From Chloroflexi bacterium TSY (GTDB lineage Bacteria > Chloroflexota > Anaerolineae > Caldilineales > Caldilineaceae): 64,000 bases of DNA. The translations under genes and the position numbers were made by a program. The notes beneath the pieces are model-generated. The model ran no database searches. It saw only the letters and a program-made list of their open reading frames with translations, and had not been told where the DNA came from. Shown here in pieces: positions 39,777-49,080 of this stretch. The stretch lies in contig JAHBNG010000025.1 in assembly GCA_019217005.1 (NCBI GenBank), forward strand, positions 1 through 64,000. The letters are read 5' to 3'. Position 1 is the first letter of the stretch, and each line of letters starts with the position of its first letter.

Positions 39777-40109
39777 CTAGTTTGATTCACTTTCCGACAG
39801 TAGATCTTCGGTTTCCCATTCTGCTTCGAATTCCATGATCTGCTCCCAAGTTTCGAGAATTGGTTGATACTCCTGAAACCAAGATTTGAACTTTTCTGAG
39901 GAGGTAACTGTTTTCCACTGCGCGCGGCTCGGCCAATGTTGAAGAGCCAAATAGGATCGAGTTCCGTCGATCCGCAGCAGTCCCAGTTGAACAGTTAGGT
40001 CCAGTTGTCGATAGTGAGGGATAATCTGGTTCGACACGATATCGAGTAAGTCAGATTCGTCTTTGCCGTCTTTTATTCGCCAACGTTTGAATGTTGTAAA
40101 TGTCGCCAT
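39777..40109 (-). CDS. ABM/EthD-like dimeric alpha-beta barrel protein, about 110 aa
   Basis: The start at 40109 (MATFTTFKRWRIKDGKDESD) is chosen over the longer frame because the protein fold starts there and AGAGAA lies upstream. A short alpha-beta protein with the pattern of the antibiotic-biosynthesis-monooxygenase-like fold (TVQLGLLRIDGTRSYLALQH). The C-terminal tail is acidic (EFEAEWETEDLLSESES). Such proteins are often heme- or small-molecule-binding oxygenases, but no activity can be given. Its TAG is followed directly by the ATG of the chaperonin gene. Confidence 0.6.
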   Translation of the reverse strand: MATFTTFKRWRIKDGKDESDLLDIVSNQIIPHYRQLDLTVQLGLLRIDGTRSYLALQHWPSRAQWKTVTSSEKFKSWFQEYQPILETWEQIMEFEAEWETEDLLSESESN

Positions 40110-40168
40110 AATCTGTTCTCTGTTTGGCAATTTTGCCGATATTGACCTGGCCCAGTGTATTCGCTGTG

Positions 40169-41945
40169 TCAATTACGGAAGATCAGCAGTCTCTGATTAG
40201 CGCGAACTCCCTCCGATACCTGCTCCTGACCATCCGGCCAGCGTACCACCAACTCAGGAATCAACTCAAATTCACCCAACCCAAAGTGCAAACGTGGATC
40301 CTCGGAAGCGAGATAGCTGCTACCAACTCGGCGTTCACGGCGCAACTGACGACCATCGGGCAACTTGACTGTTACAATGACTCCAGGAGCAAACTCGTCA
40401 AAACCCACTTGCAGCCAGTTGACGCCTCTGTGTCGACTGCCTTGGTCTACCTCACTGATGAGCATATTGCGAAGTAGGACGGCCTTGCCGCCAATCACGT
40501 TCACAGCAATATCGCAATCGCCATCCTGATCAAAGTCGGCGACTGCACTCCCCCGCGCATGAAGCGGACCAAGCGATTCTAACGCGACGTCGGTTGTCCA
40601 ATCAACGAATTGTGACATTTGGTTCTCGGCTGCTGTGTTGCCAAAGAGCTGGAGTTGTTGGGCATCCCCCTCCAGATCCATCAACGGAACGTGGCCATTG
40701 GCCACAAAGAGATCTTCATCTGTATCGTGATCAAAATCGATCCAAGCCGTACCCCATCCAGTTAGGCCCAGACCAAAGCCACGCAGACCAACATCCACGA
40801 GGGCTTTGTCAAAGATGGGGTTCTCTCCCTCAGTGCCTAGATTGCGGTAGAGACCATGAAGTTGGTTATCCCAGTTTGTGATAAAGAGATCAAAACGACC
40901 ATCATTGTCGTAATCCCCGGCGGCAATGCCCATACTACCATTTCCATCATCCACCCGGGCTTTGGATCCCACTTCGGTCAGGCGAAAGCCAAGCCCATTT
41001 GGGTCAGCCGTCATTCCACCGGGCCAGAGTTCATTGAGATAGAGGCGATTGCGGTCGGCATCATTGGCAATATAGAGATCCAGATCGCCATCAGCATCCA
41101 GATCGGAAAAGAGCGCGCCCAAGCCGTTCTCCAAATAGGTTAGGCCAGCAATCTTTCCAACCTCACGGAAGGTAACGCGGCCTATTGCAGGATCGAGACC
41201 TTCATTGACGTAAAGCAGATCTGGAATGCTGGCATGGGTATTGGGAAAGGCTAGACCAGGTTGGCTGTTCTTGTTGTCTAGATCCACATACCCTGGCACA
41301 AACAGATCGGGCCAGCCATCATGATTCAGATCGCCAACCGCTGCACCAACCAACAGCATCCAAACCGGCCCCTGCTGCGTTCTCTTCAAAGATTCCATCG
41401 CCATTGTTCCAGAGCAGCGCATTTGCCTCCATCGTGGTGATGAAAATATCGGTCCACCCATCCAAATTGAAGTCTGCCGCTACGCAGCCATTGCCGCGCA
41501 TGGCTAAATCAGTCTGAGTCTCTACGCTGACATCAACAAAGTGCCCCTGCTCGTTCCGGAATAATGCATTATGGGGCAACCCATCTTTTGATTTCCAATA
41601 GCCGACCTCATTCTTTGCGTGGCTATTGACCAAATAGAGATCGAGCCAGCCATCGTTGTTATAATCAAGCCAGCAGAGACCGCCAGCCATGGCCGCGCCC
41701 GGGTCTTCCGAGAGCTTGACTTGGAATGCTCCGTGTTGGAAGTCAAGACCGATCTCTTGGGCGACATTCTGGAAACGTAAGGAGTCTGGTGGGGCCGAAG
41801 AATGCTTGGATGAGGCAGGACTTGCGCTCTGTCCACCGGTCTCCGACGTAGATAACTCCGGTTCAATGACGAACACGCAGCCCGTCAGTAAGAACAATGC
41901 GACAATAGTTGGGCATAGATAAGCTTTACAACGAGAGTTCATCAT
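40169..41945 (-). pseudogene. CRTAC1-like lipoprotein (FG-GAP/VCBS repeats, ASPIC/UnbV domain), frameshifted
   Basis: The N-terminus is a lipoprotein signal (ALFLLTGCVFV). Many FG-GAP/VCBS calcium-binding repeats follow (FNLDGWTDIFITT, DLNHDGWPDLFVPG, DLDADGDLDLYIAN, DFDQDGDCDIAVN). The C-terminus is an ASPIC/UnbV domain (GVIVTVKLPDGRQLRRERRV, HFGLGEFELIPELVVRWPDG). The frame changes near 41345: GLDAVGW in the first frame continues as GAAVGDLNHDGWPDL in the second. One small indel explains it. With the frame restored the protein would be about 590 residues, anchored outside the membrane. First gene of the cluster that includes the GroEL paralogue. Confidence 0.8.
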
Positions 41946-41994
41946 CGAGAGAATGTAATCTGAATGTATGGTGGTCGTACACCCTTTGCTTCTA

Positions 41995-42076
41995 AGTGTT
42001 TATCCGGAAAGTTCTGGACGATGCCTGCTCACTCGACAAACTGGTTGGACTCACAACCCCTCTTCGGATAAATTCT
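41995..42076. mobile_element. Family B MITE-like element, copy 3 (82 bp, inverted)
   Basis: TTTATCCGGAAAG at the left and CTTCGGATAAATT at the right, with CTAA on both sides as a likely target duplication. Its right end overlaps the stop codon of the toxin gene. Confidence 0.75.
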
Positions 42077-42320
42077 AAGAGGGCTTCGGTTTGATTGATT
42101 CGACAACGACAGCATTCTGGGTGACCAACTTCCTGTAAAATACCCAATGTTGATTCGTTTCGGCAACATAGATCAATGGGTCAGCCTGAGCAATTCGTTC
42201 GCCATCTGGAGGAATCCCTATATCACGAATCGATTTGAGAAGCAACAGTACATCATTGGCATAGCCAAAATTATCATCTAGATAAGCCGATACTTCACGC
42301 GTTAGGAGTAATCTCAACAT
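42075..42320 (-). CDS. Putative RelE/ParE-like toxin, 81 aa
   Basis: A small basic protein whose C-terminal strand (HWVFYRKLVTQNAVVVESIK) resembles the end of RelE/ParE-type toxins. Its ATG lies 26 bp inside the end of the Phd-like gene, as usual for type II toxin-antitoxin pairs. If it is of this class it would cleave mRNA or inhibit gyrase. The identification leans on the partner gene as much as on its own sequence. The stop codon lies in the tip of a family B element. Confidence 0.6.
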   Translation of the reverse strand: MLRLLLTREVSAYLDDNFGYANDVLLLLKSIRDIGIPPDGERIAQADPLIYVAETNQHWVFYRKLVTQNAVVVESIKPKPS

Positions 42321-42609
42321 CAGACTGAATCTCCAGTGCAGCGTCGATCATGCCATCTAGTCTATCTGTTATATCAATGAGTTGGGTTACATCTTCACCA
42401 GTTTTCGCTGAGCGTGACAATGCGTCGACTAATCCCTCCAAATAAGCGATTTTATCAGCTAGGCGATTCCATTCATTGACACTTATCATGACAACTTGGG
42501 GAACTGATTTGCTTAAGACTAAAACAGGTCCTTTGTTTGCCATCTTAAAAGTAGCATAAGGATTTGTTTTGACGTTGCCCGATGACGTAGTCTGCATAAC
42601 TTTCTGCAT
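42295..42609 (-). CDS. Phd/YefM-like antitoxin, about 104 aa
   Basis: I chose the ATG at 42609 (MQKVMQTTSSGN) because AAAGGAAAG lies just before it. The N-terminal part has the Phd/YefM pattern (TNPYATFKMANKGPVLVLSK followed by VVMISVNEWNRL), a DNA-binding and dimerising fold. The C-terminal part is charged and would neutralise the toxin. It overlaps the toxin gene by 26 bp and should repress its own promoter. Confidence 0.7.
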   Translation of the reverse strand: MQKVMQTTSSGNVKTNPYATFKMANKGPVLVLSKSVPQVVMISVNEWNRLADKIAYLEGLVDALSRSAKTGEDVTQLIDITDRLDGMIDAALEIQSDVEITPNA

Positions 42610-42683
42610 TTTCTTTCCTTTCATCAAACGAGAAGCCAGCGATTCTTCTGCTATTATAGCAGAAGTTGGTCAGAAAAGATATG

Positions 42684-43571
42684 CTAACTTTTCACAGACC
42701 CAGCCAACGTATCCACAAAGAAGCGCTGTGTATAAATATAGAGTGCCAACGGAACGAGCGCGCCAAGCAGCGCCATGGCCGCGGCCACAATATTGGCTCC
42801 GTAGCGATAGGCCGCAATTTCGTAGATCGAGACGATCTGTGGCATAAGCAACCCTTTGTCGGCATCCGAAATCATCACTTGGGGCCAGAGGAGCGAGTTC
42901 CATCCAGCGCGAGCAGCCAGCGTTGCCACCACAAAGATCGGTCCCTTCATGACGGGCATCACCAAACTAGAGAAGAGCCGAAATTCGGAGCAACCATCAA
43001 TGCGACCAGCCTCCAACATCTCGGTGGGCACCTGAAGCATAAATTGACGCATGAGGAAGATATTGAAGGCGCTACCTCCCACTGCCGACAGAATAATGGC
43101 CCACCAAGTATTGAGGATGCCCAACTCGCGCATGACAACATAAGCAGGAATGATCATTGTCTCGGCAGGCAAGAGCATGACGGCAATGATCACAAGAAAG
43201 AGAATGCGCCGTCCTGGAAACTGCAGCTTGGCCAGAGCGAATCCCGCGAGTGCGGAAAAGATGGTGCCAAAAAGGGTGCTTGTTCCCACGACGATGATCG
43301 TATTAAAAAAAGCTTGTAGCGTCCCATATTCGGTCAGCCCCTCGATGTAATTCTGGAACGTAATGGTTGACGGAAATGGCAGCAATGGATTCAGATAGGT
43401 ATTTGGATCATTGAGCGTTAACCCCACAAGCAGAATTACCGGCCACAAAAAGATGACGGTCACAACCAACATGGTGAGGTTCAGCGTGCCGCCTCGCCAA
43501 CGATAAAAGAAGGTCGACAGGCTTGATGAAGCCTTGTTCGATTTGACTGTGGATTCTGAAATTGTCGTCAT
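42684..43571 (-). CDS. Carbohydrate ABC transporter permease, MalG type, 295 aa
   Basis: Six membrane segments and the cytoplasmic EAA loop (EAGRIDGCSEFRLFSSLVMP) that docks the ATPase. The second of the two permeases of the sugar importer; a GGGGAG ribosome site precedes the ATG, 1 bp after the stop of the first permease. Substrate not predictable; the nearby isomerase suggests a sugar or sugar alcohol. Confidence 0.9.
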   Translation of the reverse strand: MTTISESTVKSNKASSSLSTFFYRWRGGTLNLTMLVVTVIFLWPVILLVGLTLNDPNTYLNPLLPFPSTITFQNYIEGLTEYGTLQAFFNTIIVVGTSTLFGTIFSALAGFALAKLQFPGRRILFLVIIAVMLLPAETMIIPAYVVMRELGILNTWWAIILSAVGGSAFNIFLMRQFMLQVPTEMLEAGRIDGCSEFRLFSSLVMPVMKGPIFVVATLAARAGWNSLLWPQVMISDADKGLLMPQIVSIYEIAAYRYGANIVAAAMALLGALVPLALYIYTQRFFVDTLAGSVKS

Positions 43572-43572
43572 C

Positions 43573-44535
43573 TCAATCGATCTCCCCGAAGTTATAGAGC
43601 CGCAATTGGAAGAGCGTAATCACCACGGCCAGGGTAAACATGAGCCAACCGATCGCAGTGGCATAGCCAAAACGGAAATTGTCAAACGCAACAAAACTTA
43701 TGTAGGTTAGCATAAACCAACCTTGTCCACCTGGACCTGATCCGTAGCCTTGCCCCACACCGCCTGGATTGAGCAAGAGAATCGGCACATCATACATGAC
43801 CAGGGCACCCAAGGCAGATGTAATGGTGATAAAGGCAAAGATGGGCTTCAGAAGTGGAATAATAATGTAGCGCGCCCGCTGCCAGGTTCCTGCACCATCA
43901 ACGGTTGCTGCTTCCAACACGCTCTGATCCATGCCCGTCATACCCGCCAGTAGAAAGACGGCATGGTAGCCAAACCATTGCCAGAAGGCTGTCGACCAGA
44001 GCATGGGCATAATGTGAGCTGGGTCAAAGCCCCACTGCACCCGCTCACCACCAAACGCGCTGATGATGGCATTGAGCAACCCACGTTCAGGGTTAAAAAA
44101 CCAGATCGCCAACATAGCCATGGTGACGCCGGGTAGGATGGATGGCAAAAAGTAGACGGAACGGTAGAACCATTTGGCTCGCAGCCGTGGATTGGCCAGC
44201 ATCATGGCCAATAGAAACGCAAACGGTACCTGCATCAGAATCGAACCCATGGCATAGACCACGGCATTGCGCAGGGCAATATGCACTCGTTCATCGCCCA
44301 CTGCCTCCACAAAATTTGCGGCTCCAACCCACTCCCAACCGCCTGCAAAGCCCTTGATCTCCTGAAAGCCCATGATGATGGCACGCAGTACGGGATAGAG
44401 GGTAAAGATAGCAAACGTCAGAAAGAATGGTGCCACAAAGAGATAGGGCGCCCATTTGCGGTTGTCTTTGAAAAACCGTTTCAAATTCGAAGGGCGTTGA
44501 TAGAGAGTCGTTGATTCAGATATCGCTGCCATCAT
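43573..44535 (-). CDS. Carbohydrate ABC transporter permease, MalF/UgpA type, 320 aa
   Basis: Six membrane segments and EAA loop EAATVDGAGTWQRARYIIIP. The first in-frame codon is a TTG; the ATG at 44535 has AGGTGA at good distance and is taken as the start. It pairs with the MalG-type permease downstream. Separated from the binding protein by a HEAT-repeat gene and a 620-bp gap. Confidence 0.9.
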   Translation of the reverse strand: MMAAISESTTLYQRPSNLKRFFKDNRKWAPYLFVAPFFLTFAIFTLYPVLRAIIMGFQEIKGFAGGWEWVGAANFVEAVGDERVHIALRNAVVYAMGSILMQVPFAFLLAMMLANPRLRAKWFYRSVYFLPSILPGVTMAMLAIWFFNPERGLLNAIISAFGGERVQWGFDPAHIMPMLWSTAFWQWFGYHAVFLLAGMTGMDQSVLEAATVDGAGTWQRARYIIIPLLKPIFAFITITSALGALVMYDVPILLLNPGGVGQGYGSGPGGQGWFMLTYISFVAFDNFRFGYATAIGWLMFTLAVVITLFQLRLYNFGEID

Positions 44536-44677
44536 CAATCACCTATACCAATTGTAGAACAAATAGCCTGTTTATTCAGCATCATAAACGAAGTGACGCC
44601 GCCGTGTTCAAACGATGCGCAACGCCGCATATATCAACCACGTTTTGAAACGAGCACCTCGTTACACGCGATCGAAA

Positions 44678-45121
44678 CTACGACAAGTGAACGTAGCTTC
44701 CTCTGGAGACGGGACAAGCGTCAAGCGAACGATCTCTTCCAGGCGAAGCTCCAGGGGTCTTGATGCACGTCACACAAGGATATGTGACAGCCAATGTAAA
44801 TTCGATGTTAGATCCAAATCTGGTCAGAAATTCGGTGCCATCGCCGCTCCAGGTGACAGCCACTGCTCGCAATCAACCCTGGATGGTCGATCTTTCCTCC
44901 TCGCTAGGTCGAAAAGTGGCGGTGTCGCAAGCGACCGCTTCGCAAATACTTCCGCTCAGTTGATCTCCAACCCACATGGAGAGCGAGATGACTGTCATCT
45001 GGCGGCTTTGAATTGACAATTGCTGGATGTGTGACCTACGAATCGACAAGCGGGCGTAGGTCCCGTCTCTGGTGGGACAAGTCCCAAGCGAGCGGTCTCT
45101 TCCAAGCGAAAACCCAGAGGT
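44678..45121. ncRNA. Pair of related structured repeats, candidate RNA motif
   Basis: The gap 44539-45160 holds no supported gene. Two segments, 44678-44757 and 45035-45121, are alike in the same direction. Each begins with a hairpin CTACG...CGTAG, followed by a second stem (CTGGAG/CTCCAG in the first, CTCTGG/CCAGAG in the second) that encloses GGGACAAG, CAAGCGA and TCTCTTCCA. Stem sequences differ while pairing is kept. A CAAGCGA-containing hairpin also lies between them (44926-44942). Strand and function are unknown; a tandem cis-regulatory RNA is one option, a decayed repeat another. Confidence 0.4.
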
Positions 45122-45160
45122 CTTGCCCCTTGTCACTTCACAGAGGCGACCTGCGATGAG

Positions 45161-46054
45161 TTACAGGTAGCTCGACCGAATCTTCTGAACAAGGTATTTG
45201 TGTTCAACCGAATCCGCCCAACTATCTAATAATTGCTCGATTTGCTCTGGCGTCCGCTTGTTTATGTTCTTGATTCCTTTTTTTACCGCTCGCTGGACCC
45301 GCTGACGCTCATCATTGACCAACCCAACCAATAAGGATTGAATATGCGCAAATTGCTTGGCTGCAACCGAGGTCGAGAAAATCATGGCCAGATTCCAAGC
45401 GGTTTGTTCATCAGACGGGTTGATAGAAGTCAGCCATTTCCCTGTTAAGATCGGCTGATGGTGCAAAGCACAATTGCCGATTGCGTAGGCTCCCAAGTTT
45501 TTGCTGACATACGGGTCCCGATCCGGTAGGAACGATTCCAAAATGGGCAAGAGTCGTCGACACTGCTCTTCATCACAATCCCGCGTCGCAAACCCAATGG
45601 CGACAGCAACCATACGTCGTATGTTGGACGAATCATCATTTTGCCACCGTTGGAGTCTTGGGTAGACCAAATCAAAGTGCCCGCTAATCACATAAGCAAA
45701 AGCACTGGCTGCCCATTCACGCACTTCCCAATGGTCATCATCGCCTAACCGATAGACAATTTCGTCTATGTGCTCAGGACACGATGCATAGAATGGTGGT
45801 AGCAGATAGACACCGATCTCTTTGGCACCATTATTTTCCGAATTTGCAAAAGTGATGGCCAGATTATAAACAGATTCTGCATCATCCTTGTGGATTTTAC
45901 GAATGATGCGAATCGCCTTATTCTTGATTGCTTGGGGAGGCGTGCCAGCATGAGAGGTTTTCTGCGCATCGAGACAAGCGATGGCTCGCACGCTATCGTT
46001 CCCTTGAAGCAGTGACATAAAGTCGTCTTCCCAGGATGTAGAATTGTCCGACAT
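45161..46054 (-). CDS. HEAT-like / DNA-alkylation-repeat protein, 297 aa
   Basis: Tandem helical repeats (VYNLAITFANSENNGAKEIG, DDHWEVREWAASAFAYVI, DSSNIRRMVAVAIGFATR, DPYVSKNLGAYAIGN) typical of AlkD-like and other HEAT proteins. The DNA glycosylase residues of AlkD cannot be confirmed by eye, so DNA repair should not be assumed. It sits between the sugar-binding protein and the permeases of an ABC importer, on the same strand, which is unusual. No signal peptide. Confidence 0.75.
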   Translation of the reverse strand: MSDNSTSWEDDFMSLLQGNDSVRAIACLDAQKTSHAGTPPQAIKNKAIRIIRKIHKDDAESVYNLAITFANSENNGAKEIGVYLLPPFYASCPEHIDEIVYRLGDDDHWEVREWAASAFAYVISGHFDLVYPRLQRWQNDDSSNIRRMVAVAIGFATRDCDEEQCRRLLPILESFLPDRDPYVSKNLGAYAIGNCALHHQPILTGKWLTSINPSDEQTAWNLAMIFSTSVAAKQFAHIQSLLVGLVNDERQRVQRAVKKGIKNINKRTPEQIEQLLDSWADSVEHKYLVQKIRSSYL

Positions 46055-46161
46055 CTATCTGTGATCCTCAGTATAAAAAAGCAGGTCGAGGATAGATGAC
46101 CCCGCCCTGCTTCTGCACTCCTCAGTATATCGACCAAACCTGACCAAAATCCAAACCTGCG

Positions 46162-47499
46162 CTACGCATTCTGCTCGATGAGTTCACGGGCATTTGCATC
46201 CGCTGTTGCCAAGGCAGTCTCAACATCGATCTCGCCTTCCCACAGCAAAGTCGCTTGTTCGCCATAGGCTTGGCTGACCAAGCCCGTTGTCCAGGTTTCG
46301 GAATAGCCAGGCAGACCACCAGCGGCCTCAATGAGTAGTTGACCATTCGCAATGCCTGGAATCATCTCTGATTCTTCCTGGAAATGGGGGTGATCCCAAA
46401 TTGTAGTGATTGGTGGCAAGATCCCCCCCGTAATGTCAAAGCGCTCGATGAGCTGGTCGCTGCTGTTGTCGAAATAGAGATAGAGCAGGGTTTCGACAGC
46501 TTTTTCGACATTGGGTGATTGTTTCACGACTGCAATGCTTGTGCCACCCCAGCTACCTGTGGCCGGGAATTCTGGAACCATCCGCGCTCCCAAATAGGGT
46601 TCATCTGCATAAGTTTCGCTCTCGCGCGTTGCGTTCACATAGTTGCCATAGAACCAATCAGGTACGCATTGGGTCAAGACGGTGCCTTCCAAGAGAGCGA
46701 TTGTGGGGTTGTTCCAGTCCACTCCAGAGCGATAGGGAGCAAAGCGCAGAAAATTCTGAACGGCTTCCGAGAAACCATCCTCTAAGATATTCGGTTCGCC
46801 TTCCGGCGTAGTCCACCAGATGCCATTCTGAAGCAATCGGGTGCGGAACTGTCCCCCATCCAAAACTTCGTGGATTCCAAAGATGGGACGACCATCGTCT
46901 GTTTCTGCATCTGCACCCAATTCTTCACATGCGGCCAGATAATCATCCCAGCTTTGCCAGGTTGCGGGATCAACACCGACTGCATCCCAGCCTCGCTTGT
47001 TGTAAATCAGCACAATCGGGTGAACGTCGTGAGGCGCACCATAGCGATTGCCGTCTTTGGTCATGATATCCCAGCGACTAGGGAGGACCTGGTCGGTGTA
47101 TTCGCTCGATTCAAGCCAGGGGTTCAGGGCAACAATAGGAATCTCGCTATCCTCGCCTTTGAGGAAGCTGACCATGAAACCATTGTTGTTCTCTACAATG
47201 TCGGGAAAGCCTTGACCAGACATGAGGGTCGTTGTAAACTTCTTTTTGAGCGCATCCGACGAGAGACGCTCGACTGTCCAGTCGATGCCAAGGGCCTCGT
47301 TCATTTCATCGATTCGCTGTGAATATTCCCGACCATGCTGCTCCGATTCATACCACATCAAAATGGGGATTGGACCGCTGGGTGCAGCCGAACTGGACGT
47401 ACCGCTGCTGCCCGGTGCCGGACAGCCCGCCAACAACATACCTGCCCCTGATAGCGCCGTAACTTGCAAAAATTCACGTCGCGAAATCTGATTTTTCAC
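46162..47499 (-). CDS. Extracellular solute-binding lipoprotein of a sugar ABC importer, 445 aa
   Basis: The start is a GTG with a perfect AAAGGAGG site. The N-terminus has a twin-arginine motif (SRREFLQ) and a lipobox (LAGC), so it is likely a Tat-exported lipoprotein. The body has the family 1 (MalE/UgpB-like) pattern, for example PILMWYESEQHGREYSQRID near 45. The C-terminus ends with ALATADANARELIEQNA. It delivers the substrate to the permeases at 42684 and 43573. No ATPase gene lies in the cluster, so a shared MsmX/MalK-like ATPase elsewhere is presumed. Confidence 0.9.
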   Translation of the reverse strand: MKNQISRREFLQVTALSGAGMLLAGCPAPGSSGTSSSAAPSGPIPILMWYESEQHGREYSQRIDEMNEALGIDWTVERLSSDALKKKFTTTLMSGQGFPDIVENNNGFMVSFLKGEDSEIPIVALNPWLESSEYTDQVLPSRWDIMTKDGNRYGAPHDVHPIVLIYNKRGWDAVGVDPATWQSWDDYLAACEELGADAETDDGRPIFGIHEVLDGGQFRTRLLQNGIWWTTPEGEPNILEDGFSEAVQNFLRFAPYRSGVDWNNPTIALLEGTVLTQCVPDWFYGNYVNATRESETYADEPYLGARMVPEFPATGSWGGTSIAVVKQSPNVEKAVETLLYLYFDNSSDQLIERFDITGGILPPITTIWDHPHFQEESEMIPGIANGQLLIEAAGGLPGYSETWTTGLVSQAYGEQATLLWEGEIDVETALATADANARELIEQNA

Positions 47500-47650
47500 T
47501 TGATTCCTCCTTTAACGTAAAGTTTGCTTTGACAAAATTGAATAAATGCTTGCTTCCGCAAAAATTTGGATTCGCTAAATTTATTTGAGCCCAGTTTGTT
47601 TGGATCTAGTTTTTTGAAGCGGGGAATCGATACACGATGCGCATCTATAT

Positions 47651-47733
47651 AGTCACATTATTTAAACTTCGTACTTTCGCCCCCAATTCTGCCAGAGTAA
47701 AAAATGCTGCAAAAGTACGGGGTTTAAGTGACT
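47651..47733. mobile_element. Family C element, copy 2 (83 bp)
   Basis: AGTCAC at the left and GTGACT at the right, with TTTAAACTTCGTAC and GTACGGGGTTTAAG as inner arms. About 80 percent alike to copy 3 (50334-50411) in inverted orientation, including the middle (CCAGAGTAAAAAATGCTGC). It lies between the binding-protein gene and the isomerase. Confidence 0.75.
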
Positions 47734-47783
47734 TCTCTATAATGTAAACTGCTGTCAAATTTAAGCATGACGTTAAAGGAATG

Positions 47784-48560
47784 TCAAATAGCAGAATCTG
47801 TCAGAAACTCATAGCTCATCCGCAAGCTATCAAATGGATCGTGGTCACATCGATCCTGCTCCACAACGATCCAATCGACCTCTGCATCTTGCGTCGCTTC
47901 TCGTATCGCTTCCCAGTTGAGATTGCCCGCACCGACCTCTGCAAATCTCTGAGAACCATCTGCACCGATTGCCATATCTTTGTAATGGACTACGGGCATG
48001 CGGCCCTTCATACGGCGGATCCACTTCATGGGATCGGCGCCTCCATTCTGAATCCAATAGGTGTCGAGTTCAGCCATTAGATACCGTGGATCGCTCTCCT
48101 CAAAAATGATATCCATACCCGTCCGGTTTCCAAAGCGGATGAACTCGGGGCTATGGTTGTGGTAGCTCAACGTGAGATCTACCGCGGACAATCGCTGACC
48201 TATCTCGGTTAATTCACGCGCCAAACGAACATATCCCTCTTCACCATTGGTGCGTGCCCAGTTCGGCGGGTAGGGAATTGCCACATGTGAACATCCCCAA
48301 ATTTGTTGTCGTTCGATGATGCCGTCTAAATCGCCCCAGAGCAGATCTGGCGGGAAATGAGCAATACAGATTGTCAGACCATGGTCATCCGCAACTCGTC
48401 TGATCTCTGCCGCTGGGACATCAGGATGATGCTCCAAGTCCAACTGAATTGCGATGTAACCAATTGCTCGCAGCTTGACCATACTGTCAGCAAAATCAGA
48501 CACCGTCTTGATCGAATCACGAATTGTGTAGAGTTGAGCGGCAAGTGTCGCTTTCTTCAT
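47784..48560 (-). CDS. Sugar phosphate isomerase/epimerase (xylose-isomerase-like TIM barrel), 258 aa
   Basis: The AP-endonuclease-2/xylose-isomerase-like fold, with metal-ligand type strands: a Glu/Asp-rich set at VDLTLSYHNHSPEF (His), MAELDTYWI (Glu, Asp), MPVVHYKDMA (His, Lys) and VDWIVVEQD (Glu). Such enzymes isomerise or epimerise sugars or inositols. It lies on the same strand 285 bp upstream of the sugar-binding protein, so it probably handles the imported sugar. An exact reaction cannot be given. Confidence 0.85.
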   Translation of the reverse strand: MKKATLAAQLYTIRDSIKTVSDFADSMVKLRAIGYIAIQLDLEHHPDVPAAEIRRVADDHGLTICIAHFPPDLLWGDLDGIIERQQIWGCSHVAIPYPPNWARTNGEEGYVRLARELTEIGQRLSAVDLTLSYHNHSPEFIRFGNRTGMDIIFEESDPRYLMAELDTYWIQNGGADPMKWIRRMKGRMPVVHYKDMAIGADGSQRFAEVGAGNLNWEAIREATQDAEVDWIVVEQDRCDHDPFDSLRMSYEFLTDSAI

Positions 48561-48727
48561 GGTTCACTCCTTATTTCTTCAGTTCCTTCAATCTTTTCAT
48601 GGCTCGCTTTTTTCGTCTCGTCTCCCTGAGATACTGTTGAACCTTCTTAGTTTCTGACCAATTTGTGTAACTCCTAGGGGTGTGGGCACCTGTTTCCCCA
48701 ACACAGGCTCGTTGGTCAATATATACC

Positions 48728-49080
48728 GCACTAGCTCATAAACCTAAAAATAAATTTGGGTGTACTCAAGAAAGTGGGAGAACTGGTTGAAACCATGTTC
48801 TGGGCAAGGCTGACCGTCCACGCAGGTGGACGGTCGGCTCACAAGCCTGCTTCGGCGCCTTCTATCGCTTCCTTTGGTACACTTTGTCGCGTAGACCCAT
48901 AAATTTGTCACTTTATATTCGACTGAAATCCGTCAAATTTATTTGGTTCAACCGGATCTCAGGGGTAAACCCGCTCTGGTTTCGATACGGCTACGCCACT
49001 CAACCGGCGCTAACCATTTTAGGATTTGTCAGCCCCCTGAATTCCTGAAGAGCCATTTGTTTTTAGTTTATGGCAGTGCT
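48728..49080. repeat. Family G element, long copy, with internal hairpin
   Basis: The left end GCACTAGCTCATAAA and right end TTTATGGCAGTGCTC form imperfect inverted repeats, as in the short copy at 35268. Inside, GACCGTCCAC (48812-48821) pairs with GTGGACGGTC (48826-48835). The MFS gene takes its last codons and stop from the right end. The rest of the gap 48561-49062 shows nothing else I can name. Confidence 0.5.
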
